DNA from: Eubacterium sp.
Lineage (GTDB): Bacteria > Bacillota > Clostridia > Oscillospirales > Acutalibacteraceae
Assembly (NCBI GenBank): GCA_017446095.1
Contig: JAFSRN010000022.1
Span: 20,343 to 84,342, forward strand
Direction of reading: 5' to 3'
DNA: 64,000 bases
In this document: one piece after another, positions 7,295-15,962 of the stretch
Position numbering within the stretch: position 1 is the stretch's first letter
How the letters are laid out: each line of letters starts with the position of its first letter
Program-made: the position numbers and the translations under genes
The notes under the pieces: generated by a model
Database searches by the model: none
Told to the model about the DNA's origin: nothing
The model's input: only the letters and a program-made list of their open reading frames with translations

Positions 7295-8326
7295 TTAGTC
7301 ACCACTTTTCTTTTTCCTGCGAAGCTGACCGCAGGATGCATTGATATCTTTACCAAGCGTTCTTCTTATTGTAGCATTAATTCCAAGCGATTTCAAGGTA
7401 TCTTTAAAATTATTAATTACAGAATCTGAAGAACGCACGTTTCCTCTTTCTTCAACATCATTAACGGGTATCAGATTAACGTGAGCGCCGAAGCCTTTAA
7501 GCTTTTCTGCAAGTGCTTTTGCGCACGCTTCGCTGTCATTTACGCCGTTAATCAGTGTGTATTCAAACGACACTCTGCGCGATGTTTTTTGCGCATATTC
7601 CTTGCAAGCGCTGATAATTTCATCCACGCCCCACTTATCGTTAACAGGCATCATCTTTGAGCGCATATCGTCAAACGGCGCGTGCAGCGACAGTGTGAGC
7701 GTTACGGGAATGTTCTCGTCCATAAGCCTGAAAATTCCCGGCACAACGCCGCAGGTGGAAACGGTTATGTCACGAAGCGAAATGTTAATTCCCTTTTCGT
7801 CGTTCACGGTGCGCATAAACTTTACGACATTGTCGTAATTATCAAGCGGTTCGCCAATGCCCATCATAACGATGTGGGAAATACGCACACCGAGGTCGTT
7901 TTGCGCCGAGTGTATCTGGCTTTCCATCTCTGCAGACAGCAGGTTGCGCTTGAAGCCTGCAAGTGTGGACGCGCAGAATTTGCACCCCATTTTGCAGCCG
8001 ACCTGGCTTGAAATGCAGATTGTGTAACCGTACTTGTACTTCATCACAACTGACTCAACATATTCGCCGTCGTACAGCCTGAACAGGTACTTTACCGTGC
8101 CGTCGATTTTTGAGACATATTTATCCTCAATCTCACAGGTAGCTATAAAGTAATTCTCGCAAAGCTTCGCACGCAGGTCTTTTGAGAGGTTTGTCATCTC
8201 GTCAAGCGAGTTAACGCCCTCTTTATGTAGCCATCGATAAATCTGCTCTGTGCGGAATTTCGGCAGATTCAGTTTTGATATTTCGTCTGACAGTTCGTCA
8301 AACGTAAGTGATTTTATTTCAGTCAT
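7295..8326 (-). CDS. rlmN: 23S rRNA (A2503-C2) / tRNA methyltransferase
   Basis: Radical SAM enzyme that methylates C2 of A2503 in 23S rRNA and A37 in some tRNAs. About 343 residues. The iron-sulphur motif is CKMGCKFCAST (C-x3-C-x2-C), followed by GMGEPLDNYDNV and LSLHAP. The conserved methyl-carrying cysteine lies near the C-terminus in NASCGQLR. The ATG at 8324-8326 overlaps the rsmB stop (ATGACTGA, 8 bases), giving a start MTEIKSLTFDEL that fits the family; a TTG four codons upstream is the alternative. Confidence 0.95.
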   Translation of the reverse strand: MTEIKSLTFDELSDEISKLNLPKFRTEQIYRWLHKEGVNSLDEMTNLSKDLRAKLCENYFIATCEIEDKYVSKIDGTVKYLFRLYDGEYVESVVMKYKYGYTICISSQVGCKMGCKFCASTLAGFKRNLLSAEMESQIHSAQNDLGVRISHIVMMGIGEPLDNYDNVVKFMRTVNDEKGINISLRDITVSTCGVVPGIFRLMDENIPVTLTLSLHAPFDDMRSKMMPVNDKWGVDEIISACKEYAQKTSRRVSFEYTLINGVNDSEACAKALAEKLKGFGAHVNLIPVNDVEERGNVRSSDSVINNFKDTLKSLGINATIRRTLGKDINASCGQLRRKKKSGD

Positions 8327-9566
8327 CAGTCTTTTCAATCACGGCATAGTAAAAACCGTCGCCGCCGTCTGCAGTCGGGAATATCGTTTTATCGTAAAGC
8401 AGCTTGTAACCGCTTTGCTCGTCAATAAACCTCTGCACAACCTTTTCATTTTCACGCTTATTGAGCGTGCAGGTGGAATAAACTATTCTGCCGCCCTGCT
8501 TTAAATATTCAGCAGAGGTTGTGAGTATTCTATACTGAATTTCGGGCAGTTCTTTTATGCTGTCAAGGTCTTTGTAGCGGATTTCCGGCTTGCGCCTGAT
8601 AATGCCGAAGCCCGAACACGGTACATCGCAGAGTATTCTGTCAGCCAGTGGCACATTTTCGCTGTGCTCGCAAGCGTCGTTAACAGCGGCAACAACTTTG
8701 GTTAAGCCAAGCCGCTTTGCGCCGTCATCTATGAGCTTAACGCGGTGCGGGTACAGGTCGTATGCATAAACAGTGCCTGTGTTATTCATAAACTCCGCAA
8801 GCGTAAACGTCTTTCCGCCGGGCGCAGAACAGAAATCAATAACCGTATCGCCCTGCTGCACATCGAGTGCAGTAGCGCAGGTAAACGAGCTTAAGTCCTC
8901 TATGTGAAACAAACCGTCAACAAAGGGCTTACAGTTGCTCAAATCAAACGCAGATGTTATGCGCACAACGCCACCGATAACCTCACCGTTTATGCCGCAG
9001 TTCTGCAGCTCGTACAGCAATTCATCAGCCGTAACATACAGTGTGTTCGGCACCGCAAACACAGGCGGTTTGCCGTTAATGGCGGATAGTATTGAAAGCG
9101 TATTCTCTGCGCCGTACATTTTGTTCCACATATTTATAAGATGCTCGGGGCAGGAAAAACGAACGCTCAAATCTTCGATTTTATTTATATCAACGCGGTT
9201 GCCGTCAACCTTGCGAAGCACCGCATTAATAAGCTTTTTGTAGTAACCCAGCCCGACCTCGCCTGCGAGTTCAACTGCGGTATTAATCGCCGCGCTGTCC
9301 GGCACCTTATCCATAAAGTAAAGCTGATAAGCGCCGATATACAGCAAAAGCATTACCTTGCGTTTAGGCTTTGTGGTAAGGTGTTGCTCAAGCAGGTAGT
9401 CAAGCGTAATTTTGCGTTCGCAAACGCCGTAAACAAGGCTTGATACAAACGCTTTGTTTTTACTGTCCACGCCGTCAAGCGCTTTATCAACGGCAATGTT
9501 TGAATATGCGCCGTCCTTAAATACGCTGTCAAGCACTTCAAATGCAATAAGCCGTGCGTTTTTCAT
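8319..9566 (-). CDS. rsmB: 16S rRNA (cytosine967-C5) methyltransferase
   Basis: 415 residues. An N-terminal NusB-like RNA-binding domain (about 1-130) is followed by a Rossmann methyltransferase domain with the SAM motif DFCSAPGGKTF, the DVPCSGFG motif and the YSTCTLNKREN catalytic cysteine. The length and domain order are standard for RsmB (Sun). The start overlaps the yugP-like gene by 4 bases (ATGA) and its end overlaps rlmN by 8, so translation is probably coupled along the block. Confidence 0.95.
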   Translation of the reverse strand: MKNARLIAFEVLDSVFKDGAYSNIAVDKALDGVDSKNKAFVSSLVYGVCERKITLDYLLEQHLTTKPKRKVMLLLYIGAYQLYFMDKVPDSAAINTAVELAGEVGLGYYKKLINAVLRKVDGNRVDINKIEDLSVRFSCPEHLINMWNKMYGAENTLSILSAINGKPPVFAVPNTLYVTADELLYELQNCGINGEVIGGVVRITSAFDLSNCKPFVDGLFHIEDLSSFTCATALDVQQGDTVIDFCSAPGGKTFTLAEFMNNTGTVYAYDLYPHRVKLIDDGAKRLGLTKVVAAVNDACEHSENVPLADRILCDVPCSGFGIIRRKPEIRYKDLDSIKELPEIQYRILTTSAEYLKQGGRIVYSTCTLNKRENEKVVQRFIDEQSGYKLLYDKTIFPTADGGDGFYYAVIEKTDD

Positions 9567-10261
9567 CGTCTGCGCTCGCCGATTTTAATCATAATAAGGA
9601 ATCTCAATATTGCTGCAAGCGCAGTTGCAAGGGCTGCAACATATGTAAGCGCAGCTGCAGAAAGCACCTTCTTTGCGCCGACATATTCATCCGGTGCAAG
9701 GAAGTTATTTGCCTGAATAGTTTCAAGCGCGCGCTTGCTTGCATTAAACTCAATAGGCAGCGTAGCAAGCTGAAAAAATGCTACAAAAGCATAAAGAATT
9801 ACGCCGATATACGCAAGAGTTGCGCTGTTGATAGCCAGACCTATAAAGCAAAGCGGAATGCCGATAGACGTGCCTATGCGCGTTGCAGGTATAACCGCAT
9901 TCCTTAAAGAAAGCGGAAAGTAATCGTTTGCGTGTTGGCAGGCGTGACCTGCTTCATGGCAGGCAATGCCGATTGCCGCAACACTTCTGGAATCAAACAC
10001 GCCCTGCGAAAGGCAGATTGTATTTGTTGACGGGTCGTAGTGGTCAGTAAGATTGCCGTCTATGCGCCTGATAGCAACATTGTTAATGCCGTTAAGCTGC
10101 AGCAGTCTGTATGCCGCGTCTGCGCCCGTCATTCCGCTGCGCGACATAATGCGCGAGTATTTATTGTAGTTGGATTTAACCTTAGCCTCGCAAATCAAAG
10201 CAAATATGAACGCAGGCAATATAACTATTGCGGAAACTAAATATGCGTAATTGTAATACAT
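9563..10261 (-). CDS. YugP-family neutral zinc metallopeptidase
   Basis: 232-residue membrane protein of the Zn_peptidase_2 family (B. subtilis YugP). A membrane span at the N-terminus is followed by a soluble part holding the zinc motif HEAGHACQH (about residue 104), then two or three more hydrophobic segments near 125-165 and 200-225. Substrate unknown. It is inserted between fmt and rsmB, which are adjacent in B. subtilis. The start ATG follows directly on the fmt stop. Confidence 0.88.
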   Translation of the reverse strand: MYYNYAYLVSAIVILPAFIFALICEAKVKSNYNKYSRIMSRSGMTGADAAYRLLQLNGINNVAIRRIDGNLTDHYDPSTNTICLSQGVFDSRSVAAIGIACHEAGHACQHANDYFPLSLRNAVIPATRIGTSIGIPLCFIGLAINSATLAYIGVILYAFVAFFQLATLPIEFNASKRALETIQANNFLAPDEYVGAKKVLSAAALTYVAALATALAAILRFLIMIKIGERRR

Positions 10262-11200
10262 TTAATCAACTCCTTCAAACAGAGTTCCTGTTTTTATAGG
10301 ATTACCTGCAAGGTAAGCGGATGCGCTCATACGTTTTTTACCCTCAGGCTGAAGTTCAAGAATTTCAAGGCAATTGCCGTCGCCGCAGCAGACAATGAGT
10401 CGCTTGTCGCTGCAGACAACCTCGCCTGCTTTTGCCGCACAAGGAAAATCAACATGTATTGTTTTGTGGATTTTGATACGCTTGCCGTTAAGTGATGCGA
10501 GCGCAACTGGCCAGGTCTGCAAACCGCGTACTTTGTTATGAACTGCGTCGGCAGGTTGAGTAAAATCAATCGCGCAGTCTGCCTTTGTAAGCATACGCGC
10601 ATAGCCGAAATCGCCCTGCGGCTGCGGTGTCCTGACAGCAGTGCCTGCCGCAATCATATCTATTGTATCAATAAGCGCCTTTGCGCCTATTTCCGACAGT
10701 CTGTCAAACAACTCTGCAGAGGTTTCGTCCTCGCCAATCGGGGTGGTAACAACGTTTAGCATATCGCCTGTGTCAAGCCCCTCATCCATCTGCATAACGG
10801 TTACGCCTGATTCTTTGTCACCGTTTAGAACAGCCCACTGAATAGGCGCCGCGCCGCGGTATTTTGGAAGCAATGATGCGTGAACGTTAACCGATCCGTA
10901 CTTTGCAGACTCAAGCACCTCTTTTGGCAAAATCTTGCCGTATGCAACAACCACGTTGAGGTCTGCGCTGAGGCTTCTGATTATATCTGCTGTATCGGAA
11001 TCCTTAACCCTCTGCGGCTGATATACGGGAATACCGTATTCCAACGCCGTTTGCTTAACGGGCGGCGGTGTGATTATCTGCTTCCTGCCGACAGGTTTGT
11101 CCGGCTGTGAGAATACTGCCGCAACGTCGTGACCTGCGTCAACAAGCGCTTTAAGGCACGGGACCGCAAAATCGGGCGTGCCCATAAAAACAATACGCAT
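10262..11200 (-). CDS. fmt: Methionyl-tRNA formyltransferase
   Basis: Formylates initiator Met-tRNA using 10-formyltetrahydrofolate. 312 residues. It begins MRIVFMGTPDFAVP and contains the catalytic region NVHASLLPKYRGAAPIQW, with the essential N/H residues, and VMQMDEGLDTGDML. The C-terminal domain contains the IDFTQPA and VRGLQTWPVA stretches. The start overlaps the def stop by 1 base (TGATG). Pairing with def makes the functional couple that adds and later removes the formyl group. Confidence 0.97.
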   Translation of the reverse strand: MRIVFMGTPDFAVPCLKALVDAGHDVAAVFSQPDKPVGRKQIITPPPVKQTALEYGIPVYQPQRVKDSDTADIIRSLSADLNVVVAYGKILPKEVLESAKYGSVNVHASLLPKYRGAAPIQWAVLNGDKESGVTVMQMDEGLDTGDMLNVVTTPIGEDETSAELFDRLSEIGAKALIDTIDMIAAGTAVRTPQPQGDFGYARMLTKADCAIDFTQPADAVHNKVRGLQTWPVALASLNGKRIKIHKTIHVDFPCAAKAGEVVCSDKRLIVCCGDGNCLEILELQPEGKKRMSASAYLAGNPIKTGTLFEGVD

Positions 11201-11649
11201 CAGGCATTCTCCTTAACGGTTTTTTCTGTAAACAGTATGCCTTCAAGGTGGTCAAGTTCGTGGCAGAAGCACCTTGCTTTAAGCTCTTCGCCTGTGTAGA
11301 TGTGCCACTTACCGTGCCTGTCCTGCGCCTTGACCTGCACCTTTGCAGGGCGCACGGTTACGCCGTACTGACCGGGTAACGACAGGCAGCCTTCAGACTC
11401 CCTCTGCTCGCCTTCCGCCTTTGTAATTTCGGGATTTACAAGTTCAATAGGTCCGTCGCCTACGTCGATAACAACAACGCGGCGCAGCATACCGACCTGC
11501 ACAGCGGCAAGGCCTACGCCCTCCGCATCGTACATTGTGTCGAACATATCGTCAATAAGCACTGCGAGTCTGTCGTCAAATTTTTCAACTTTTCTGCTTT
11601 TTTTTGCAAGAATCGGGTCGCCGACCTTTACTATATTTCTTAATGCCAT
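11200..11649 (-). CDS. def: Peptide deformylase
   Basis: Removes the formyl group from nascent proteins. 149 residues with the three family motifs: GVGLAAVQVG (motif 1), EGCLSLPG (motif 2 with the metal-ligand Cys), and HELDHLEG (motif 3, HExxH). The compact length and motif variants fit the short deformylases of Clostridia. The start ATG has GAGGAATT upstream, 16 bases after the priA stop. Confidence 0.97.
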   Translation of the reverse strand: MALRNIVKVGDPILAKKSRKVEKFDDRLAVLIDDMFDTMYDAEGVGLAAVQVGMLRRVVVIDVGDGPIELVNPEITKAEGEQRESEGCLSLPGQYGVTVRPAKVQVKAQDRHGKWHIYTGEELKARCFCHELDHLEGILFTEKTVKENA

Positions 11650-11668
11650 AATTCCTCAAATCCTTCAC

Positions 11669-13888
11669 TCAGGAAATATCGTTAGGGTTAATGTCAACAC
11701 TGATGCTGACCTGTTTATATTCTTTGTTTTTAGTTATGATTTTAAGTATTTCCGTAACCATAGAGCGCACGTTTTCGGAATTCTTACATTTAAGCGCAAG
11801 ACGGTAGCGGAAATGGTTGTTTATTTTTGATATTTTGGACGGTGTGGGTCCGAGTACAACGAGTTTAACTTCGCTGTATTTTTCTTTGTTGAGGCGCACA
11901 AGCTCGTCAAAAAACGCCTTTGCGCACAGCGCGGTTTTATTTTCGTCCTCGCTTGTAAACGAAACAGAGATAAGATCGCAGTACGGCGGGTAAATCATAA
12001 GGCGGCGCATCTCAATTTCGCTTTCGTAGAAGCCTTTGTAGTCCTGATCGGAAGCGTAGATAATCGTATCGTTATACGGGTTAATCGTCTGTATAACGGC
12101 TTTGCCCTTAACGTTTCTGCGCCCTGCCCTGCCGACTACCTGCGTTATCAGATCAAACGATTTTTCAGACGCGGTGTAGCTTTCGTCGTACAACGAGTTA
12201 TCAGCATTCACAACGCCAACAAGCGTAACGTTATCAAAGTCAAGCCCTTTTGCAACCATCTGCGTGCCGATTAAAATATCGTAGTCACCTGCGGCAAACG
12301 CGTCCAGAATCTTCTGGTGCGAGAACTTTGTGGTGGTTGTATCGGCATCCATACGCACAATGCGCGCAGTCGGGAAAGCCTTATACAGCTCGTCCTCAAT
12401 ACGCTGCGTGCCGAAACCGCTGTACCTAACAGAATCGCTGCCGCACTCGGGGCAGATGTTATCAAGCGGTTTGGTAAAGCCGCAGTAGTGGCACACAAGG
12501 CGGTTATTGTAACTGTGATAAGTAAGCGATATTGAGCAGTTTGGGCACATTACAATGTGACCGCACTTGTTGCAAGCAATAAACGTGTTATAGCCGCGGC
12601 GGTTAATAAGCAGAATGGTCTGCTTGCCGCTGTCAAGATTTTCCTGAATAAGGTTTTTGAGCGTGGCGGAAAGCGGCGTTTTGTTGCCGTTTCGCGCCTC
12701 GCGCTTCATATCAACGGTTATAACGTCGGGCAAGTCCGCGTCGCCGTAGCGTTCACTTAACTCACAAAGAACGTATTTGCCTTTTTTTGCGTTAGAGTAT
12801 GCCTCAATGCTCGGCGTGGCGGAAGTCATCAAAAACAGCGCTTTGTTGTAGCCTGCTCTGAAGCGTGCAACGTCCTTTGTGTTGTAGCGCGGCGTGCGTT
12901 CAGATTTGTAGGTATGCTCTTGTTCCTCGTCCATAATAATAAGACCGAGGTTGTGAAGCGGTGCAAAAATCGCAGAGCGAGTGCCTATAACTATCTTCGC
13001 GTCCCCTCTGTCGGCGCGTTTATATTCGTCGTTGCGCTCGCCGATAGAAAGCCCGCTGTGGATAACCGCGCACTTGCTGCCGTAACGCTTATGAAAAATC
13101 GCAAGCGTCTGCGGTGTTAGCGAAATCTCGGGCACAAGCACTATGGCGTCCTTGCCGCTGTTGATTGCATCGTCAATCAGTTTTAAGTAAACCTGCGTTT
13201 TGCCGCTGCCGGTTACGCCGTAAAGCAAGCCCGTTCCGCCGCCGTTTTGCATCATATTTGCATAAGTGCTGTAAGCGTTCTGCTGTTCTGCAGAAAGCTC
13301 AATCGGCGTTTGCTCGCCTTCGGTAACATCGGCATAAGGCGTGGTTAACACTTCGCGCTTATAAAACTCAACAATGCCGTTTTTCTCAAGGTTTTTGAGC
13401 ACTGTCATGCCAACGCTGCAAAATTCGCAAACCTCGTTTGCAGATGCACTGCCAACGTCAAGCAGCAAATCGCAAACGGTCTTTTGCTTTTTGGTAACGC
13501 CAAGCAGCACATCCTCGCTGTCGTCAACAAGGCGAACCATACGCTCGCTCTTGCCTTTAAACTTGCCGTAGCCGCGCGGCAGCATTTGTTTTAAGCAGTC
13601 GTAAGTAGTGCAAAAACATCTTTCACGCAACCAGAGTGCAAGGCTTACCATCTCATCGATAAGGACTTTTTTATCAATGCTGTGAATGAATTTTAACTTG
13701 TCCGTATTGCCGTTTTTAAGCGCCACAACAATACCGCTGCGCAGCACGTTGCCTGCGCCGAAAGGCACCTTAACGTCATAGCCGACTTCAATCTTATCGG
13801 CAAATTCGGCAGGTACTGCATAACTGTAATCGGTGTCAAAACTGAAAAAGGTCTTATCAACGGCAATTTCAGCAATAAGGTTATTCAT
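11669..13888 (-). CDS. priA: Primosomal protein N' (replication restart helicase)
   Basis: Superfamily 2 helicase that reloads the replisome at stalled forks. 739 residues. Walker A is GVTGSGKTQVY and Walker B is MDEEQEHTYK. The characteristic zinc-binding insert has four CxxC pairs (CNKCG, CPNC, CHYCG, CPECG). These are followed by GTQMVAKGLDFDNV and the QVVGRAGR motif VI. The N-terminal DNA-binding domain is present. The ATG overlaps the rpoZ stop by 1 base. B. subtilis has coaBC between rpoZ and priA; that gene is absent here. Confidence 0.97.
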   Translation of the reverse strand: MNNLIAEIAVDKTFFSFDTDYSYAVPAEFADKIEVGYDVKVPFGAGNVLRSGIVVALKNGNTDKLKFIHSIDKKVLIDEMVSLALWLRERCFCTTYDCLKQMLPRGYGKFKGKSERMVRLVDDSEDVLLGVTKKQKTVCDLLLDVGSASANEVCEFCSVGMTVLKNLEKNGIVEFYKREVLTTPYADVTEGEQTPIELSAEQQNAYSTYANMMQNGGGTGLLYGVTGSGKTQVYLKLIDDAINSGKDAIVLVPEISLTPQTLAIFHKRYGSKCAVIHSGLSIGERNDEYKRADRGDAKIVIGTRSAIFAPLHNLGLIIMDEEQEHTYKSERTPRYNTKDVARFRAGYNKALFLMTSATPSIEAYSNAKKGKYVLCELSERYGDADLPDVITVDMKREARNGNKTPLSATLKNLIQENLDSGKQTILLINRRGYNTFIACNKCGHIVMCPNCSISLTYHSYNNRLVCHYCGFTKPLDNICPECGSDSVRYSGFGTQRIEDELYKAFPTARIVRMDADTTTTKFSHQKILDAFAAGDYDILIGTQMVAKGLDFDNVTLVGVVNADNSLYDESYTASEKSFDLITQVVGRAGRRNVKGKAVIQTINPYNDTIIYASDQDYKGFYESEIEMRRLMIYPPYCDLISVSFTSEDENKTALCAKAFFDELVRLNKEKYSEVKLVVLGPTPSKISKINNHFRYRLALKCKNSENVRSMVTEILKIITKNKEYKQVSISVDINPNDIS

Positions 13889-14097
13889 TATACATTTTTG
13901 ATTTCGTCAGGTTCCTGAACAATATACTTGCCGTTGCAGATTTCATCAATCGCGGTGGAAACAGTCTTTTCTTCAATATGTTCCTCACGTTCGATAGCTT
14001 CATCTCTGATTTCTCTTGCTCTTTTAGCAGTGCCGATTACAAGGCTGTAACGGCTGTTAACGTTTGCAAGCATTTTCTTTAAATCCGGGTTAAACAT
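13888..14097 (-). CDS. rpoZ: RNA polymerase omega subunit
   Basis: Small 69-residue subunit that stabilises RNA polymerase beta-prime. It begins MFNPDLKKMLANVNSRYSL and continues VIGTAKRAREI, the conserved core of omega, then ends in an acidic tail typical of Firmicutes. It has an AAAGGAG ribosome-binding site. Placement between gmk and priA is the common Firmicutes order. Confidence 0.93.
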   Translation of the reverse strand: MFNPDLKKMLANVNSRYSLVIGTAKRAREIRDEAIEREEHIEEKTVSTAIDEICNGKYIVQEPDEIKNV

Positions 14098-14109
14098 AGT
14101 GGTTCTCCT

Positions 14110-14691
14110 TTATTTATCATTACGAACAGCAAGTTCGTCGTTTAATATGTTATTGATTGTTTCAACACAATCTTCAAGCACATCGTTTACAACGTTGTAT
14201 TTGTAAAGCGATGACATTTCCATTTCGTACTCGGCAGCACGGATACGGTTTTCTATATCCTCGTGGCTGTCGGTGCTGCGTTTGTGCAGCCTTCTGCGAA
14301 GTTCGTCAAGGCTTGGCGGCGAGAGGAAAATTGATACGCAGTCAGGTATCATTTTCATTATATTCTGCGCGCCTTCAACCTCGATTATAAGAAAACAGAT
14401 TTTACCTTTGGCAATCGCTTTTTCCACTCCCTCAACAGGTGTGCCGTAGTAGCAGTTATTGTAGCGCGCGTACTCAAGCAGCTTGCCGTCGTTAATCATC
14501 TGTAAAAACTCGTCGTCTGTTTTAAAGTAGTAATTGACGCCGTTAATCTCACCTTCGCGCGGCTTGCGCGTGGTGGCGGAAACGGATTCAACAATATCGC
14601 TTCTTATCTTTTTAAGTTCAGCAAAAACGGTGTCCTTACCGCAGCCGCTGGGGGCAGACATTACAACAAGCAATCCGCATTTATTTTCCAT
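14110..14691 (-). CDS. gmk: Guanylate kinase
   Basis: Converts GMP to GDP with ATP. The P-loop SAPSGCGKDT is near the N-terminus, followed by SATTRKPREGE, VNYYFKTDDEF and the GTPVEGVEKA GMP-binding region. I use the ATG at 14689-14691 (193 residues, MENKCGLLVV), which has GGAGG 6 bases upstream. The reading frame stays open for ten more codons but those overlap remA. One base separates it from the remA stop. Confidence 0.96.
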   Translation of the reverse strand: MENKCGLLVVMSAPSGCGKDTVFAELKKIRSDIVESVSATTRKPREGEINGVNYYFKTDDEFLQMINDGKLLEYARYNNCYYGTPVEGVEKAIAKGKICFLIIEVEGAQNIMKMIPDCVSIFLSPPSLDELRRRLHKRSTDSHEDIENRIRAAEYEMEMSSLYKYNVVNDVLEDCVETINNILNDELAVRNDK

Positions 14692-14692
14692 A

Positions 14693-14932
14693 TCAGACCT
14701 CCGAATTAAACCTGCTTTCAATTTGTGTAAGTTCCATATAACTTAAAATTACGTTATCTGAATCTGTGATTATAACACTCTTTGTTTTTCTGCCGTGGGT
14801 TGCGTCGATAAGAGTTCCGTTTTCCTTACTCTTTTGCACCATACGCTTTACAGGCGCAGATTCGGGCGAAACGATTGATATAACTCTGTCGGCATTAACA
14901 AGATTGCCGAAGCCTATATTAACTAATACCAT
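14693..14932 (-). CDS. remA: RemA family DNA-binding regulator (DUF370)
   Basis: 79-residue protein beginning MVLVNIGFGNLVNADRVIS and containing SPESAPVKRMVQ and DATHGRKTKSVII, the signature of RemA/DUF370. In B. subtilis RemA is a ring-forming DNA-binding activator of biofilm matrix genes and osmoprotection. It sits between yicC and gmk as in Bacillus (yloC-ylzA-gmk). The start has AGAGGAATAATT upstream. Confidence 0.93.
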   Translation of the reverse strand: MVLVNIGFGNLVNADRVISIVSPESAPVKRMVQKSKENGTLIDATHGRKTKSVIITDSDNVILSYMELTQIESRFNSEV

Positions 14933-14943
14933 AATTATTCCTC

Positions 14944-15822
14944 TTACTCGATGTTCTGAACCTGCTCTCTGATTTTTTCAATCTCGCTTTTGATGTCAAC
15001 CACTTTGCGTGCAATTTCAACATCATTAGCCTTTGAGCCGATAGTATTAGCCTCGCGGTTGATTTCCTGAATAAGGAAGTCCATCTTCCTGCCGACAGCC
15101 TCTTCGGATTCAAGGAACTTTTCAAGCTGTGCGATGTGTGAGCGCAGGCGTACGGTTTCTTCCGCAACTGCAACCTTATCGGCATAGATTGCAACTTCCT
15201 GAATCATACGCGCTTCGTCGATAGAAACGTCGCCTATGAGTTCATGCACACGGGCAGTAAGTTTATCGTTGTACTCGCGAACGGTTTCCGGTGAGCGTTC
15301 CTCAATGAACGAAACGCAGTCAAGAATGTAGTGAGCGCGGGAAAGAATATCTTCTTTCATCTTTTCGCCCTCAACCTCGCGCATTGAAATAAACTTTTCA
15401 AGCGCTTCGTCACAGACTGTTTTAACGAATTTTGTAATTTTTTCCTCGTCCTCTTCGTCCTTTCTTACAATAAGAACATCGGGAAATCTGCTGATGGTGG
15501 AAGCGCCGTAATCTTCTTTAAGACCGTAGGTGCTGCCAAGCTCTTTAAGCGCCTTTACATATGCGCTTGCAAGCGTGTTGTTAACAACAATGTCAGCCGA
15601 TTCGGTATTAAGCGCTTCAATACCGACAAAGCAGTCTACCTTGCCACGGGCAACCTTTGAGCCGATATAGGACTTAATCTTATCGTCAAGAAAGCCGTAT
15701 GCTCGCGGTATTCTTGAAGAAAACTCAAAATACCTGTGGTTTACTGATTTTAATTCAACAGTAATTATATAGCCGTCAATTTCCTCAACAGCTCTGCCGA
15801 AGCCTGTCATTGATTTAATCAT
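14944..15822 (-). CDS. YicC/YloC family endoribonuclease
   Basis: 292 residues beginning MIKSMTGFGRAV and VELKSVNHRYFE, the N-terminal signature of the YicC-like family, and ending in the DUF1732 domain (KMDFLIQEINREANTIGSK). Recent work on family members indicates endoribonuclease activity; that is family knowledge, not shown here. It is the first gene of the long leftward operon, behind a sigma-A-type promoter. A strong AAGGAGG ribosome-binding site precedes the ATG. Confidence 0.93.
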   Translation of the reverse strand: MIKSMTGFGRAVEEIDGYIITVELKSVNHRYFEFSSRIPRAYGFLDDKIKSYIGSKVARGKVDCFVGIEALNTESADIVVNNTLASAYVKALKELGSTYGLKEDYGASTISRFPDVLIVRKDEEDEEKITKFVKTVCDEALEKFISMREVEGEKMKEDILSRAHYILDCVSFIEERSPETVREYNDKLTARVHELIGDVSIDEARMIQEVAIYADKVAVAEETVRLRSHIAQLEKFLESEEAVGRKMDFLIQEINREANTIGSKANDVEIARKVVDIKSEIEKIREQVQNIE

Positions 15823-15849
15823 AGTGACGCCTCCTTATAAATTATAATT

Positions 15850-15878
15850 ATTATAGTTATCTTCAACTTACAGGTCAA
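15850..15878 (-). promoter_or_regulatory. Promoter of the yicC-to-spoVM block
   Basis: TTGACC (15873-15878) and TATAAT (15850-15855) on the minus strand with a 17-base spacer. It lies about 30 bases upstream of the yicC start and is the only clear promoter I can read at the head of this 13-kb block. Confidence 0.8.
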
Positions 15879-15924
15879 TAGTTTGTTAACAATTAGTTTA
15901 CAAATTTAATAATATATTTACAAA

Positions 15925-15957
15925 TAAGGTAAAACAGAGGGCGTTAATGCCCTCTGC
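15925..15957 (-). terminator. Intrinsic terminator after plsY
   Basis: An 8-bp stem CAGAGGGC/GCCCTCTG (15935-15942 with 15949-15956) followed on the minus strand by TTTTACC. It separates the der-plsY unit from the yicC promoter. Confidence 0.7.
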
Positions 15958-15962
15958 AATAA

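Noticed and set aside
7294-7356. Upstream extension of prpC by 21 residues
   Set aside because: It overlaps the end of rlmN, and the extra residues do not match PP2C N-termini; the TTG at 7291-7293 gives the normal start.
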